Assembly (NCBI RefSeq): GCF_900115975.1
Contig: NZ_FOYM01000003.1
Span: forward strand, 1 to 64,000
From: Desulfoscipio geothermicus DSM 3669
GTDB lineage: Bacteria; Bacillota; Desulfotomaculia; Desulfotomaculales; Desulfallaceae
Length of the DNA stretch: 64,000 nt
Reading direction: 5' to 3'
The translations under genes and the position numbers were made by a program. The notes under the pieces were generated by a model. The model saw only the letters and a program-made list of their open reading frames with translations, did no database searches and had not been told where the DNA came from. Below are positions 47,062-56,547 of the stretch, in pieces (position 1 is the stretch's first letter; each line of letters starts with the position of its first letter).

Positions 47062-47886
47062 TCAGCCCCCCTTAAAGACATCCGGAGAAGCCCCCAGTTT
47101 GACAGATGCAGTTTCCGCACATTTTTTCAGTAAATCAAGGTAACCCATGAGCACCTCTTCATTTAACCGCGCATAAGGCCCCAGCAGGTTAAGCGAAGCT
47201 ACCACCTTCCCGTGGCGGCCCCACACCGGCACCGAAAGGCTGGAACCCCCCTTGATCCTCTCCCCGAAGCTGCTGGCCCACCCCCTTTCCCTTATCTCGC
47301 GCAGTTCCTGCAACAGCAGGCCCCGCTCAGCAGTTTTACTGGTCAGGCCGGCCTGTTCACACTGGGTCAGTACCGCCACCACTTCCTCATCGCTCATGTA
47401 AGCCAGCAGCAGCTTGCCCGGCGAGCCGGTATGGGCGTTGAGGGGTACCACCGTGCCGACCCCCACGGAAAATTTCAGGGGGTGCTGGCTGACGATTTCC
47501 GCCACGCAAACCCGGACATATCCTTTCCGGACATACAGCGTAACCGTTTCTCCGGTAAGCCGCCACAACTTTTCCATGTACGGGTCAACGCACTGAATCA
47601 AGCTGCGGTCACGGTCAATGCCGGCCGTTAAAAGGCCCATCAAACTCCAGTGCAAAAAGTACCTGCCGCTCTCCTCATCCCGGGCCACAAAATTTTTCTT
47701 CTGCAACGCCCCCAGGATACGGTAAGCGGTGGCCTTACTCAGGCCCACTTCCAGGCTGATTTCCGTCAACGTTTTCTCGCTGTTCCCCAGGCACAATAAA
47801 ATATCCGCCGCCCGCTCCACTGACCGGACACTGCCCGGCACCTTTTCCGCACCATTATCCTCACCGCTTATTACCCCACCGCACAA
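47062..47886 (-). CDS. IclR-family transcriptional regulator (copy 1)
   Basis: This 274-residue regulator has an N-terminal winged helix (SVRSVERAADILLCLG, LTEISLEVGLSKATAYRILG) and a C-terminal IclR effector domain (GYVRVCVAEIVSQHPLKFSV, VPLNAHTGSPGKLLLAYMSD). It starts with TTG 47886, close to AGGAGGGAG. A paralogue with the same architecture lies at 49999-50817. A GTTTCA-N5-TGAAAC palindrome nine bases upstream is a likely operator. It directly precedes the shortened TRAP gene (35 bases) and follows the CoA-transferase genes. The ligand is unknown. Confidence 0.87.
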   Translation of the reverse strand: MCGGVISGEDNGAEKVPGSVRSVERAADILLCLGNSEKTLTEISLEVGLSKATAYRILGALQKKNFVARDEESGRYFLHWSLMGLLTAGIDRDRSLIQCVDPYMEKLWRLTGETVTLYVRKGYVRVCVAEIVSQHPLKFSVGVGTVVPLNAHTGSPGKLLLAYMSDEEVVAVLTQCEQAGLTSKTAERGLLLQELREIRERGWASSFGERIKGGSSLSVPVWGRHGKVVASLNLLGPYARLNEEVLMGYLDLLKKCAETASVKLGASPDVFKGG

Positions 47887-47895
47887 CTCCCTCCT

Positions 47896-47912
47896 GTTTC
47901 ACTAGATGAAAC
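47896..47912. promoter_or_regulatory. Probable IclR operator
   Basis: GTTTCACTAGATGAAAC is an inverted repeat of GTTTCA with a 5-base centre, just upstream of the first IclR gene. A related GTTTCATTCTGTAAAAC lies at 50838-50854 near the second. Confidence 0.55.
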
Positions 47913-48012
47913 AAGTTGTTTTACTCATAAAACCGTATTATACATAAAAATTAAAAATCCTCTTTATTGTTTTATTTTTCATAATTTTTTTTTTAAGTTG
48001 AAAAAAGGGGGC

Positions 48013-48066
48013 AAAAAAAGGGGACTGGCTCCGATTCGTTTTGTGAATCGGTGCCTGTCCCCTTTT
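48013..48066. repeat. GGGGACTGGC palindrome after the CoA-transferase genes
   Basis: Arms AAAAAAAGGGGACTGGC and GTGCCTGTCCCCTTTT, inner arms CCGATTCG/TGAATCGG, loop TTTTG. Its right end touches the stop of the CoA-transferase beta gene, so it may terminate that transcript. Confidence 0.85.
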
Positions 48067-48068
48067 CT

Positions 48069-48920
48069 TTACAAAATGCCGGAGTATTTTTTGGTTATTG
48101 CAATATACTCGTCCAGCCCGGCCAGGCTGTTCCTGGCGGCGGCGCCGCCCATGATCAGGTTGGCGGGGTCGGCGGACCGCACTGCGGCCAATTCTTCTGG
48201 GGTCGGTTCAGGGGCTGTTTTAAGGTCGGCGGCCACTTTCAGATCCCAACCCACCAGCGATTTAACTTCTTCCACGTCCACGCCGGGAAAAATGGTATCC
48301 AGGTACATCTCATGGGTTTCGGGGTCAAACCGGAACAAGGCCTTGTTGGTTACCACCGCCACAGGGCCGTTGCCCTGCAGCCCGGCTTTTTTGCGGGCGT
48401 CGGGACTGCCGTCCAAATAGCCCGGCGTGGTCAGGTAATCCACCTTTTCCACGAAACGCAACGGCTCCAGCCGCAGCATCACCACCACCCGGCCGATGTT
48501 GGAGCCGATATCGTTGCCGCCGCCGCTACCCGGCAGGCGCACTTTCGGGGATTGGTAATCCCGGTCGCCGAAGATGGCCGTAGTGTTGAGGTTCCCGTAC
48601 TTGTCAACCTGGGCGGCTCCCAAAACCCCCACGTCATAGTAACCGGCCTGCATGTCGCTGAATACACGCCACTCCGAAGTGAGGCAGAGGGCACCGTCCG
48701 CGGCCGAGGAATCGCCCACGTTGAAATCCACCCGGTACTTCTGGGGCCCGATACAGCCGGACTCATATACAATATTCAAATTGGGAGCGTGAAATTTCTT
48801 GGCCGTGATACCGGCAACCAGGGGGATGCCGATGCCGACAAAGGCCACCTCCCAGTCCTTGAATTCCTTGGCGGTCATGATAGCCATCAGTTCAGATGCG
48901 GTATATCCGTTTTCGCTCAT
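48069..48920 (-). CDS. gctB: CoA-transferase beta subunit, glutaconate CoA-transferase type
   Basis: This 283-residue class I CoA-transferase subunit carries the catalytic Glu in NLNIVYESGCIGPQ (about residue 51), the residue that forms the acyl-CoA/thioester intermediate. It also shows GVLGAAQVDKYGNLNTTAIF and LPGSGGGNDIGSNIG. I recall the same blocks (IIVESG, GAQIDPYGNVNST, TGSGGANGIA) in Acidaminococcus GctB. Related proteins include IpdB, which lacks the Glu; its presence here favours real CoA transfer. The pair would activate glutarate or another dicarboxylate. It lies 30 bases after the alpha gene. Confidence 0.82.
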   Translation of the reverse strand: MSENGYTASELMAIMTAKEFKDWEVAFVGIGIPLVAGITAKKFHAPNLNIVYESGCIGPQKYRVDFNVGDSSAADGALCLTSEWRVFSDMQAGYYDVGVLGAAQVDKYGNLNTTAIFGDRDYQSPKVRLPGSGGGNDIGSNIGRVVVMLRLEPLRFVEKVDYLTTPGYLDGSPDARKKAGLQGNGPVAVVTNKALFRFDPETHEMYLDTIFPGVDVEEVKSLVGWDLKVAADLKTAPEPTPEELAAVRSADPANLIMGGAAARNSLAGLDEYIAITKKYSGIL

Positions 48921-48950
48921 ATTAATCCTCCTCCCTAAAGTGAATTACCG

Positions 48951-49871
48951 TTAACCCGGAATGCGGTTGAAATGACGTTCCATGCCCATTAATTTATGTA
49001 ACCGTTCCCAACCCACTTTTTCGCAGTAATCCATGTGGTCCCGGGCACTGAGCACATAACGGTCCAGCCACTTCAGGAATTTATCCCGGTCCTTGGCGGC
49101 CTCGTGATAATCGCCACAAAACAGCACGTCATAAGCATAGTAGCCGTAACATGACTGGGGATGGCAACCAAAGGGCACCTGCACCACCGCGTCGACGCAG
49201 TAAAACGGGATCAGGGTGAGATTGCCCCGGTGCCTGATTTCTTCCGTGGGCACTATTTCCTCACAGGTTATGATGGTGTGCCTGGCCGCACGGGCCTTGT
49301 TTTCGTCATTGCCGGTAAATCCGAACACCTGGGCGTTGCCCATGGCGTCCGCACGCTGCACGTGTATTATGGCCACGTCCGGGTGGGCCGCCGGCACCAG
49401 AGCGATGGGCTCGCCCTCATAAGGGTCGTTCATTAATTTAATGCGCCGGTTGTATTTCATTATGTCCGAACCCAGCATAGACCTGGTGGCCATAAAGGGT
49501 ACGTTTAAACTGCCGGCCAAAAAACGCATGCTGATACCGGCGTTGGACCAGTCTTCCAGCTCGATTTTACGGGGAATACCTTTTTCCACCGAACGGCGGA
49601 TATTTGGCGCCAGGCCGATGGCGCCATACCCCAGGTAAGCCCCTTCCCATCTGTTCACGGCACCGGCGCCGACCAACAGGTCCATCATGTCGGTCTTGCT
49701 GTCATCGATCACCGTCAGGTCTTTGATGCCCTGCCTGATGATTTCGTGCACCGCCGCCACACAGTCCCGGCCGATAAAACCGCCAAAGGTCAGGCTGCAG
49801 CCGTCCTTGACATATTTTTTTATCGCCTCTTGAAGAGTCATTTGTTTATTTGCACAATTTGTCTCTGTCAT
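48951..49871 (-). CDS. gctA: CoA-transferase alpha subunit, glutaconate CoA-transferase type
   Basis: This 306-residue partner of the beta subunit has MTLQEAIKKYVKDGCSLTFG, GFIGRDCVAAVHEIIRQGIK, and the typical central block PYEGEPIALVPAAHPDVAII followed by HVQRADAMGNAQVFG. Length matches GctA (about 320). GGGGGTGA precedes the ATG at 49871. The genes are flanked by two IclR paralogues, which often control acid catabolism. The substrate (glutarate, glutaconate, succinate) is inferred from the nearby dehydrogenase and decarboxylase. Confidence 0.82.
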   Translation of the reverse strand: MTETNCANKQMTLQEAIKKYVKDGCSLTFGGFIGRDCVAAVHEIIRQGIKDLTVIDDSKTDMMDLLVGAGAVNRWEGAYLGYGAIGLAPNIRRSVEKGIPRKIELEDWSNAGISMRFLAGSLNVPFMATRSMLGSDIMKYNRRIKLMNDPYEGEPIALVPAAHPDVAIIHVQRADAMGNAQVFGFTGNDENKARAARHTIITCEEIVPTEEIRHRGNLTLIPFYCVDAVVQVPFGCHPQSCYGYYAYDVLFCGDYHEAAKDRDKFLKWLDRYVLSARDHMDYCEKVGWERLHKLMGMERHFNRIPG

Positions 49872-49998
49872 GACGAATTCACCCCCAAGTTAATCATTAT
49901 GACCTGGTTATTAGTTATGACCTTGCCCCCGGGCCGCAACCGCACGGCATTTGGAGGCCCCCCGGTGAAAAATGCCGGCCTGTGCCGCTTAAGAACCG
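49872..49998. other. Gap with a hairpin
   Basis: CGGCATTT (49945-49952) pairs with AAATGCCG (49970-49977) downstream of the second IclR gene. There is no clear T run, so termination is uncertain. Confidence 0.35.
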
Positions 49999-50817
49999 CT
50001 ACTCCTCACCTCCTTTAATAACGGCGGGAGAAGCACCCAGACGTATGGAAGCGGTTTCTGCACACTGCTTTAAAATATCGAGGTAACTCATCAATATCTC
50101 TTCGGTTAGCCTGGCGCACGGGCCGAGGATATTTAAAGAAGCACTCACATTGCCGCTCCGGTCCCAGACCGGTACGGACAAACTGGCCCCGCCGTGAATT
50201 CTTTCACCGAAACTGCTGGCCCAGCCCTGTTTATATATTTGCTGCAATTCTTGAAAAAGTAACCCCCTGTCCGCGGGATTGCTGTTCAGCCCGGCCTGTT
50301 CGCACTGGGTCAAAACATCAGCCACTTCATCCTTCGCCATGTAGGCCAGCAGTAATTTGCCAGGCGAACCGGTATGGGCGTTAAGCGGCACCACGGTACC
50401 AACGCCCACCGAATATTTCAGGGGATGCTGGCTGACAATCTCCGCCACACAAACCCGGTTGTAACCTTTGCGCACATACAGGGTGACGGTTTCCCCGGTG
50501 TAACGCCACAGCTTTTTCATAAAAGGGTAAACGCAATGCACCAGTTGCTGTTCCCGGGACAAACTTTTCGTCAGCAGGCCCACCAACCCCCAGTGCAAAA
50601 AATATTTACCCGTTTCTTCGTCCCGGGCTACAAAATCTTTTTTCTGCAGAGCCGCCAGCAGGCGGTGCACGGTGGCCTTACTCAGACCCACATCCTGGCT
50701 GATTTCAGTCAATGTTTTTTCTCCCATGCCCAGGCAGGATAAAATATCGGCGGCCCGCTCCACGGACCGCACGCTGCCGGAACCCTTATCCGCTGCTTCT
50801 TCCCTTGCTTTCACCAC
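49999..50817 (-). CDS. IclR-family transcriptional regulator (copy 2)
   Basis: This is a paralogue of the regulator at 47062-47886: GSVRSVERAADILSCLG, LTEISQDVGLSKATVHRLLA, then the effector domain VRKGYNRVCVAEIVSQHPLK and SPGKLLLAYMAKDEV. I start at GTG 50817 because GGGGTGAGG lies eight bases before it; ATG 50844 and an earlier frame lack a ribosome site. It lies upstream of gctA on the same strand. The two copies probably arose by duplication and now may respond to different ligands or to each other. Confidence 0.85.
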   Translation of the reverse strand: MVKAREEAADKGSGSVRSVERAADILSCLGMGEKTLTEISQDVGLSKATVHRLLAALQKKDFVARDEETGKYFLHWGLVGLLTKSLSREQQLVHCVYPFMKKLWRYTGETVTLYVRKGYNRVCVAEIVSQHPLKYSVGVGTVVPLNAHTGSPGKLLLAYMAKDEVADVLTQCEQAGLNSNPADRGLLFQELQQIYKQGWASSFGERIHGGASLSVPVWDRSGNVSASLNILGPCARLTEEILMSYLDILKQCAETASIRLGASPAVIKGGEE

Positions 50818-51064
50818 GCAGCCTGCCTCACCCCTTTGTTTCATTCTGTAAAACTTTGTTTTATTAAACATGATTTAGACACCCCTGAAGAAAATCCTCC
50901 TAATAATTTTAATTTTGTAAAAAATTTTTTTATATTTAATCAGCTCAAAGCATAGACGGTTAATTGATTTTACAAATAAAAAAGGTTAAAGTTATTCTAT
51001 AGGCTGCGCGTCACTGTTATTTTGAACAGTTATTTCACAGGGCAACACAAAGGCGGTGATATAA

Positions 51065-53179
51065 ATGCTGGTGCAAGAAATCATGACCGAAAGTACTGTT
51101 ACGCTGAAACCGGAACAAAACGCCCTGGAAGCCTGGAAAATTCTAAAAGATACCGGGCTTGCCGGCATTCCCGTAGTCAGTGACGGGGGAGCAATTATGG
51201 GCATTGTTTCCCGGGAAGAAATAGTGCAAGCCGGCCCGGAAATTCTGACCGGCGGCGCCATGGTGCAATCCATCATGCAGGAAGAAGTATATACGCTGAA
51301 TGAAGATTCGCCGGTTTCCGATGCCTGGACCATGCCGGCCAACGTATTCCTGGTGGTAAACGCCAACGGGCGGGTCACCGGCATCCTTGACAGATCGGAA
51401 GTTGGTCATGCCCTTTTTAAAAAGGCCAGTCAAATGTTCCAGCAAATCGAAACCATTATGGACTCCGCCCACAATGGCATTGTAGCCATTGACGCCAACG
51501 GCATAATAACCATCTTCAACCAGGCGGCTGAAAAGATTACCCGCAGGAAAAAAAGTGAAGCGCTGGGCAGGCACCTGTCGGAGGTTATCATTCCTCACGG
51601 CCTGCTGGATATACTGGAAAAAGGCAATTACCAGTCCCATTACAAGTTCACCGTGGAATATTCTTCGGGCAATACACACACCTACCTCACCAACCGCAGC
51701 CCAATCATAGAAAACGGCAAGGTGGTGGGCGCCATTGGTGTTTTCCAGGATATTTCAGAGTTTGAGTTTATTTCCGAGGAGTTAAGCACCGTCAAGCAGC
51801 TGAATAAGGAACTGGAAACTATTATTGAATCCTCTTACGACGGGATACTGGTCACCGACCAGGACGGCAGGATCATCAGGGCCAACCGGGCCATTAAAAG
51901 AATTACCGGCATCCCCGCGGAGACATTGCAAAATATGACCATAGAAGACCTTATTGAACAGGGCTCCTACTCCCGTTCCGTGGTGGAAGCGGTAATCGAG
52001 AAGAACGAGGCGGTTACCCTTTCGGAGCAAACAGCCGATAAAAATCACCTACTGATCACAGGCAACCCCGTGCACAACCAGTCGGGCGAAATAGCCCGGG
52101 TGGTCATAAACATCCGGGATATGACCGACTTGAACAAATTGAAAAACCAACTGGAACAGAGCATTGCTTTAAGCGAGCGTTATCATGGCGAGCTGACCGA
52201 ACTGCGCAGTAAACTGATTGCACAGGAAGGCATGATCATCAAATCAACCAAAATGAAAAAAGTCATGGAAGTGGCCCTGCGGCTGGCCCACGTTGATTCC
52301 ACGGTGCTGCTGCTGGGCGAATCGGGCGTGGGCAAGGAAGTGGTGGCCAAGACCATCCACAAAAACAGCAAAAGAAGCGACGGGCCGTTTATCACCGTCA
52401 ACTGCGGGGCCATTCCGGAAAACCTGCTGGAATCCGAGCTTTTCGGTTATGAAAAGGGGGCCTTCACCGGTGCCAACCGGGAAGGCAAAGCCGGCATGTT
52501 CGAGCTGGCCGACAACGGCACGTTGTTTCTGGACGAAATTGGTGACCTGCCGCTGCCTTTCCAGGTGAAATTGCTGCGCGCTATTCAGGAAAAGGAGATC
52601 ACCCGGGTGGGAGGCACCAAGCCGCGCCCGGTAAACGTGCGCATTATCGCCGCCACCAATCAATTGTTGGAGAAACTGGTGCAGGAGGGGCAGTTCCGGG
52701 AGGACCTGTATTTTCGCCTGAACGTGGTGCCCATTAATATACCGCCCCTGAGGGATAGAAAAGACGATATTGTTCCCCTCATTTACAGCTTTAAAAAACA
52801 CTTTGAAAAGGTTTACGGCATTGAAAAGGACTTTGCGCCCCGAGTTTTCAAGGATTTGATTGATTACCAGTGGCCGGGGAACGTGCGGGAACTTAAGAAC
52901 GTTGTAGAGCGCCTGCTGGTAACCTCCCCGGAAAGGGTGATCAAATCGGTGGACATACCTTTGAATATAACGCCACAGCCACAGCTTGACCGGCAGGAAG
53001 TAACGGTGCGGGGCATCATCCCCCTGAAAAAAGCCCAACTGGAACTGGAGCGCCAGCTCATCGGCGCCGCTCTGAAAGAACTGGGCAGCACATACAAGGC
53101 AGCCAGAGCGCTGCGGGTGGACCAGTCAACCATTGTAAGAAAGGTAAACCGGCTCAAAGAAAACGGTCTTTCACTTTAA
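51065..53179 (+). CDS. Sigma-54-dependent activator with CBS and PAS domains
   Basis: This 704-residue regulator begins with a pair of CBS domains ([20 protein letters not shown] to about residue 115), which usually bind adenine nucleotides and so could report energy state. Two PAS domains follow (about 125-235 and 250-355). The AAA+ core has [30 protein letters not shown] and [14 protein letters not shown]. The helix-turn-helix is [20 protein letters not shown] at the end. GGCGGTG precedes the ATG. It lies between the CoA-transferase and decarboxylase operons and is a candidate activator of the sigma-54 promoter at 57963-57978. Confidence 0.88.
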   Translation: MLVQEIMTESTVTLKPEQNALEAWKILKDTGLAGIPVVSDGGAIMGIVSREEIVQAGPEILTGGAMVQSIMQEEVYTLNEDSPVSDAWTMPANVFLVVNANGRVTGILDRSEVGHALFKKASQMFQQIETIMDSAHNGIVAIDANGIITIFNQAAEKITRRKKSEALGRHLSEVIIPHGLLDILEKGNYQSHYKFTVEYSSGNTHTYLTNRSPIIENGKVVGAIGVFQDISEFEFISEELSTVKQLNKELETIIESSYDGILVTDQDGRIIRANRAIKRITGIPAETLQNMTIEDLIEQGSYSRSVVEAVIEKNEAVTLSEQTADKNHLLITGNPVHNQSGEIARVVINIRDMTDLNKLKNQLEQSIALSERYHGELTELRSKLIAQEGMIIKSTKMKKVMEVALRLAHVDSTVLLLGESGVGKEVVAKTIHKNSKRSDGPFITVNCGAIPENLLESELFGYEKGAFTGANREGKAGMFELADNGTLFLDEIGDLPLPFQVKLLRAIQEKEITRVGGTKPRPVNVRIIAATNQLLEKLVQEGQFREDLYFRLNVVPINIPPLRDRKDDIVPLIYSFKKHFEKVYGIEKDFAPRVFKDLIDYQWPGNVRELKNVVERLLVTSPERVIKSVDIPLNITPQPQLDRQEVTVRGIIPLKKAQLELERQLIGAALKELGSTYKAARALRVDQSTIVRKVNRLKENGLSL

Positions 53180-53203
53180 CTTCGGCAAACTTCGGTAAAC
53201 TTT

Positions 53204-53244
53204 GGTGCCGGGTGTTGAATTGTTGCAATTCAGCACCCGGCACC
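53204..53244. repeat. GGTGCCGGGTGTTGAA palindrome
   Basis: GGTGCCGGGTGTTGAATTG pairs with CAATTCAGCACCCGGCACC around TTG. It is the third member of the family of 4552-4608 and 15562-15834, and follows the activator gene. Confidence 0.85.
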
Positions 53245-53252
53245 CTTGTCAA

Positions 53253-53298
53253 AAAAAAAGACTTTCCCAGGAAGATTTGTCCCTGGCAAAGTCTTTTT
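53253..53298. terminator. Bidirectional terminator
   Basis: AAAAAGACTTTCCCAGG pairs with CCCTGGCAAAGTCTTTTT. It lies between the convergent activator and decarboxylase beta genes. Confidence 0.8.
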
Positions 53299-53358
53299 GT
53301 AAAACTGTTTTACCTTTTAAGCTCTTTTAAACTATCGATACCCCGGCTAACAAATTGA

Positions 53359-54477
53359 TTACAAAATAGCTGTTATAAACGCGCCGGCAGCCACTGCGGT
53401 GCCGATAACGCCGGCCACGTTCGGGCCCATGGCATGCATGAGCAAGTAATTCTGCGGGTTGGCCTCGGTACCCATATTGTGTACCACCCGGGCGGCCATG
53501 GGGACGGCCGAAACACCGGCGGCGCCGATAAGCGGGTTAACCTTGTTTTTGGTAAACAGATTCATCAGCTTGGCCAGCAGCACGCCTCCCGCCGTGGCGA
53601 AGGCAAAGGCCACGACGCCCATGATAAACACGCCGATAGTTTTAGAGTTTAAGAAAGAATCCGCCGTCATAGTGGAGCCGACGCCCAGACCCAGCAATAT
53701 GGTCACAATGTTCATCAACGCATTGCGGGCCACATCGGTAAGACGATCCACCACTGCGCTTTCCATGAACAGGTTGCCCACCATGAACATGGCGATCAAC
53801 GGAGCAGATTTGGGAACCAGCAGAATAATAACAATGGAAGCCAAAACAGGAAATACAATCTTTTCCGTTTTGCTGGGCATCCTCATCATACCCATGGGCA
53901 TGGCCCGTTCCTGTTTGGTGGTCAGCGCCTTGGCAATGGGCGGAATAATAATGGGCACCAGTGCCATGTAAGAGTAGGCCGCCACCGACACCGCTCCCAT
54001 CATGTGCGGGGCCAGGTTGGCCGACAGGAAAATGGAAGTGGGGCCGTCGGCACCGCCGATAATACCGATACAGGCCGCTTCCTTAACATTGAACAAACCT
54101 GTAAACAGGGCACCGAAAAATGCCGCGTACACGCCCAACTGCGCCGCCGCCCCCAGCAGCAATGTCTTGGGGTTGGCGATAACCGGACCGAAATCGGTCA
54201 TGGCACCCAGCCCCAGGAAAATAAGCGGCGGGATTAACTCGTTTTCAATGCCGTAATGATAAAAGATATAAAACAGTCCACCCTCTTCTAAAAGGCCGGT
54301 GAGGGGGAAGTTTGCCGCAAACACCCCGAACCCGATGGGCAGCAGGAGCAGCGGCTCGACCCCCTTCTTGATGGCCAGGTAAAAGAGGACAAAGGCAATC
54401 AGCCACATTGCGACATTGCCGGGGGTTAGATGCATTACCCCTAAACCATCAATAATTTCAGTCATCAGCTGATTCAT
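53359..54477 (-). CDS. Na+-translocating decarboxylase beta subunit (GcdB/MmdB/OadB type)
   Basis: This 372-residue membrane protein decarboxylates carboxybiotin and exports Na+ in return. The key segment GIIGGADGPTSIFLSANLAP holds the Asp known to be essential. About nine helices are visible, for example LIMNIVTILLGLG-type and GAAGVSAVPMAARVVHNMG (here LIGAAGVSAVPMAARVVHNM). It is the last gene of the operon acd, alpha, delta, biotin carrier, beta. It gives the pathway its energy gain: a Na+ gradient. Confidence 0.92.
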   Translation of the reverse strand: MNQLMTEIIDGLGVMHLTPGNVAMWLIAFVLFYLAIKKGVEPLLLLPIGFGVFAANFPLTGLLEEGGLFYIFYHYGIENELIPPLIFLGLGAMTDFGPVIANPKTLLLGAAAQLGVYAAFFGALFTGLFNVKEAACIGIIGGADGPTSIFLSANLAPHMMGAVSVAAYSYMALVPIIIPPIAKALTTKQERAMPMGMMRMPSKTEKIVFPVLASIVIILLVPKSAPLIAMFMVGNLFMESAVVDRLTDVARNALMNIVTILLGLGVGSTMTADSFLNSKTIGVFIMGVVAFAFATAGGVLLAKLMNLFTKNKVNPLIGAAGVSAVPMAARVVHNMGTEANPQNYLLMHAMGPNVAGVIGTAVAAGAFITAIL

Positions 54478-54502
54478 TGCCTTTCCCCCTATTTAATGAT
54501 AT

Positions 54503-54715
54503 CTACTTCAAAGCAACCACAACGGTGTCGGTGCTTACCACATCACCGGCGTTGCAATTCACTTCCGCCACTTCTCCGTCAGCCGGAGCGTATACTTTGA
54601 TCTGCATCTTCATGGCTTCCAGGGTTACCAGCACATCGTTCTTTTTCACCTGGTCGCCCACTTTGACATCCACGGACAGCACTTTACCCACCATGGGAGC
54701 ATTAACTTGGGTCAT
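54503..54715 (-). CDS. Biotin carrier (gamma-type) subunit of the decarboxylase
   Basis: This 70-residue stand-alone biotinyl domain has the lysine target in VTLEAMKMQIKVYAPADGEV and a normal beta-hammerhead sequence. Most biotin carriers of decarboxylases have a Pro/Ala-rich flexible linker of 30-60 residues in front; here there is none, so swinging between alpha and beta must come from elsewhere. GGAGGC precedes the ATG. Confidence 0.9.
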   Translation of the reverse strand: MTQVNAPMVGKVLSVDVKVGDQVKKNDVLVTLEAMKMQIKVYAPADGEVAEVNCNAGDVVSTDTVVVALK

Positions 54716-54750
54716 GATATTGCCTCCTAATCTAAATTTTACTGAAATAT

Positions 54751-54900
54751 TTAAGATTTTTGTTTTTCGGCCTGGCTTTTGGCCATGCCTTCTATGACCT
54801 TGCCGGACACGGTGACGGCAATCTGCAGCACCGCCAGCACCGCGAAGACAGAAATAATACCCGATAAGGCCACGGAAGTGGCATTACCCCAGTCGACCAT
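54751..54900 (-). CDS. Small membrane subunit (OadG/MmdD/GcdD-like) of the decarboxylase
   Basis: This 49-residue protein has one membrane helix (VALSGIISVFAVLAVLQIAV) and a short charged tail (KSQAEKQKS). Such subunits hold the alpha subunit on the membrane complex. I use ATG 54900, preceded by GGGAGGTAAAAAA; a further ATG at 54936 is possible but lacks a site. Normal gene order supports the call more than sequence likeness. Confidence 0.72.
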   Translation of the reverse strand: MVDWGNATSVALSGIISVFAVLAVLQIAVTVSGKVIEGMAKSQAEKQKS

Positions 54901-55002
54901 TTTTTTACCTCCCTTGTCTTGAGGGATTTTAACCATGATATAATTTCGCTGTGCGGAACAAAGTCCCTGCTGGGGTCGACAATTTTTTCAGAAATTTTTA
55001 TA

Positions 55003-56547
55003 CTACATGTTGATGTTGGAGAACTTCCGCCAGGGTCTGGCCACCGACTTGTTCTCCAGGAGATCCAGGGAAGCACATATTTTCTTCCTGGTTTCCGAGG
55101 GCAGGATGACATCGTCCACATAGCCGCGGGCCGCAGCGTGATACGGGTTCTCGTACAGGTCGCGGTACTCCTGAATCCGCTTGGCCCTGACCTCCGCCGG
55201 ATTCTCAGCGTTCTTGATTTCCTTGGCAAAGATAACGCTGGCTGCGGTTTCCGCCCCCACAATGGTAATGGTGGCTTCAGGCCAGGCAAAGACGATGTCC
55301 GCGCCGGTATCCTTGCAGCACATGCCCAAGTAGGCGCCGGCAAAGGATTTGCGCATGATGACGGTAATTTTGGGCACCGTGGCGTCAATATAAGCAAACA
55401 GCATTTTGGCGCCGTGCCGCAGGATGCCCTTCCATTCCTGCTCAGGCCCGATCATGTAGGCCGGGGTGTCATGCAGGTTGACCAGCGGGATATTGAACAG
55501 GTCGCAGAACCTGACGAACCTGGCCACTTTGTCTGCAGCGTCGCAGTCGATTACGCCGCCCATCCAGTTGGGCTGGCTGGCCACGATACCGGTGCTCCGG
55601 CCGTTGAACCGGGCAAAACCGATGATTACGTTTTTGGCGAAGTCGGGCATAATTTCGTAGAAAACGCCGTTATCCACCAGTTTAAAGATAACTTCGTGCA
55701 TATCATAGGGTACCATGGTCTGCTCGGGGATGAAGCCGTCCAAATCGGATACCAACCGCATGGCTTCGTCACCGGTATCGATGCGGGCCGGTTTTTCCTT
55801 GTTGTTTTGCGGCAGGTAGGTGAGCAGTTCCTTGGCCTTGTCAATGCAGTCCTTGTCGTCGCCGCCGACAATATGGGTGCAGCCGGATTTTACGGCGTGG
55901 GCCTGAATACCGCAGAGGGTTTCCAGGTCAATGTCAACGCCCAGCTGGGTCTTCACAAAGGCCGGACCGGCAATGCCCATGTAGCCGTGGTTGCGGCTCT
56001 GGATGACAAAGTCCTGCATGACCGGGTGGTAAGCCTGCCCGCCAAGGCACGGCCCCAGCAGCAGAGCAATCTGGGGAATGACGCCGGAAGCCAGGTTTTG
56101 GGCTTTAAACAGCCAGGCGTAGGCTTCCAGGGTGTCCATACCCTCCTGGAGCCTGGCGCCGCCGGAGTCGTTCAGGCCGATGAAGGGAATGCCCATTTCT
56201 TTGGCCATATCAATGGCGGCGGCGAATTTTTTACCGTGGTATTCGCCGAAGGTGCCGGCCATGGAAGTGTAGTCTTCGGCGCCGACCATGGCCATTCTGC
56301 CGTTTATTTTACCGTAACCGCATACAACGCCTTCCGCCGCAACGTCCTTTTTGTCCATACCAAAGGCGGTGATGCGGTGCTTTACAAAGGTGCCTACTTC
56401 CGTGAAGGTGCCTTCGTCAAACAAATACTCGACCCTTTCCCGGGCGGTTAATTTGCCGGATTTGTGGTGCTTTTCGACGGCCTTCTCGCCGCCCATCTGC
56501 ATAATTTGAGCTTTCCTGCGCTGAAACTCTTCGTATTTTTGACTCAT
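55003..56547 (-). CDS. Biotin-dependent acyl-CoA carboxyltransferase alpha subunit of Na+ decarboxylase
   Basis: This 514-residue carboxyltransferase moves CO2 from an acyl-CoA to biotin. It shows GKLTARERVEYLFDEGTFTE, VGAEDYTSMAGTFGEYHGKK, FIGLNDSGGARLQEGMDTLE, LGPCLGGQAYHPVMQDFVIQ and KITVIMRKSFAGAYLGMCCK. The length is that of methylmalonyl-CoA decarboxylase/PccB (510-520), not of the classical GcdA (587). By sequence alone it could be MmdA; the adjacent glutaryl-CoA-type dehydrogenase and GctAB-type genes, and the absence of mutase or epimerase genes, favour glutaconyl-CoA. ATG 56547 has AGGGAGG seven bases before it. Confidence 0.88.
   Translation of the reverse strand: MSQKYEEFQRRKAQIMQMGGEKAVEKHHKSGKLTARERVEYLFDEGTFTEVGTFVKHRITAFGMDKKDVAAEGVVCGYGKINGRMAMVGAEDYTSMAGTFGEYHGKKFAAAIDMAKEMGIPFIGLNDSGGARLQEGMDTLEAYAWLFKAQNLASGVIPQIALLLGPCLGGQAYHPVMQDFVIQSRNHGYMGIAGPAFVKTQLGVDIDLETLCGIQAHAVKSGCTHIVGGDDKDCIDKAKELLTYLPQNNKEKPARIDTGDEAMRLVSDLDGFIPEQTMVPYDMHEVIFKLVDNGVFYEIMPDFAKNVIIGFARFNGRSTGIVASQPNWMGGVIDCDAADKVARFVRFCDLFNIPLVNLHDTPAYMIGPEQEWKGILRHGAKMLFAYIDATVPKITVIMRKSFAGAYLGMCCKDTGADIVFAWPEATITIVGAETAASVIFAKEIKNAENPAEVRAKRIQEYRDLYENPYHAAARGYVDDVILPSETRKKICASLDLLENKSVARPWRKFSNINM

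Noticed and set aside
54919-56451. Open frame of 510 codons on the plus strand
   Set aside because: It mirrors the carboxyltransferase alpha gene; its residues show no domain, and the minus-strand gene is certain.
55003-56547. Firm call of methylmalonyl-CoA decarboxylase (mmdA)
   Set aside because: The length fits, but no mutase, epimerase or propionyl genes are near, while glutaryl-type dehydrogenase and glutaconate-type CoA-transferase genes are. I left the symbol empty.
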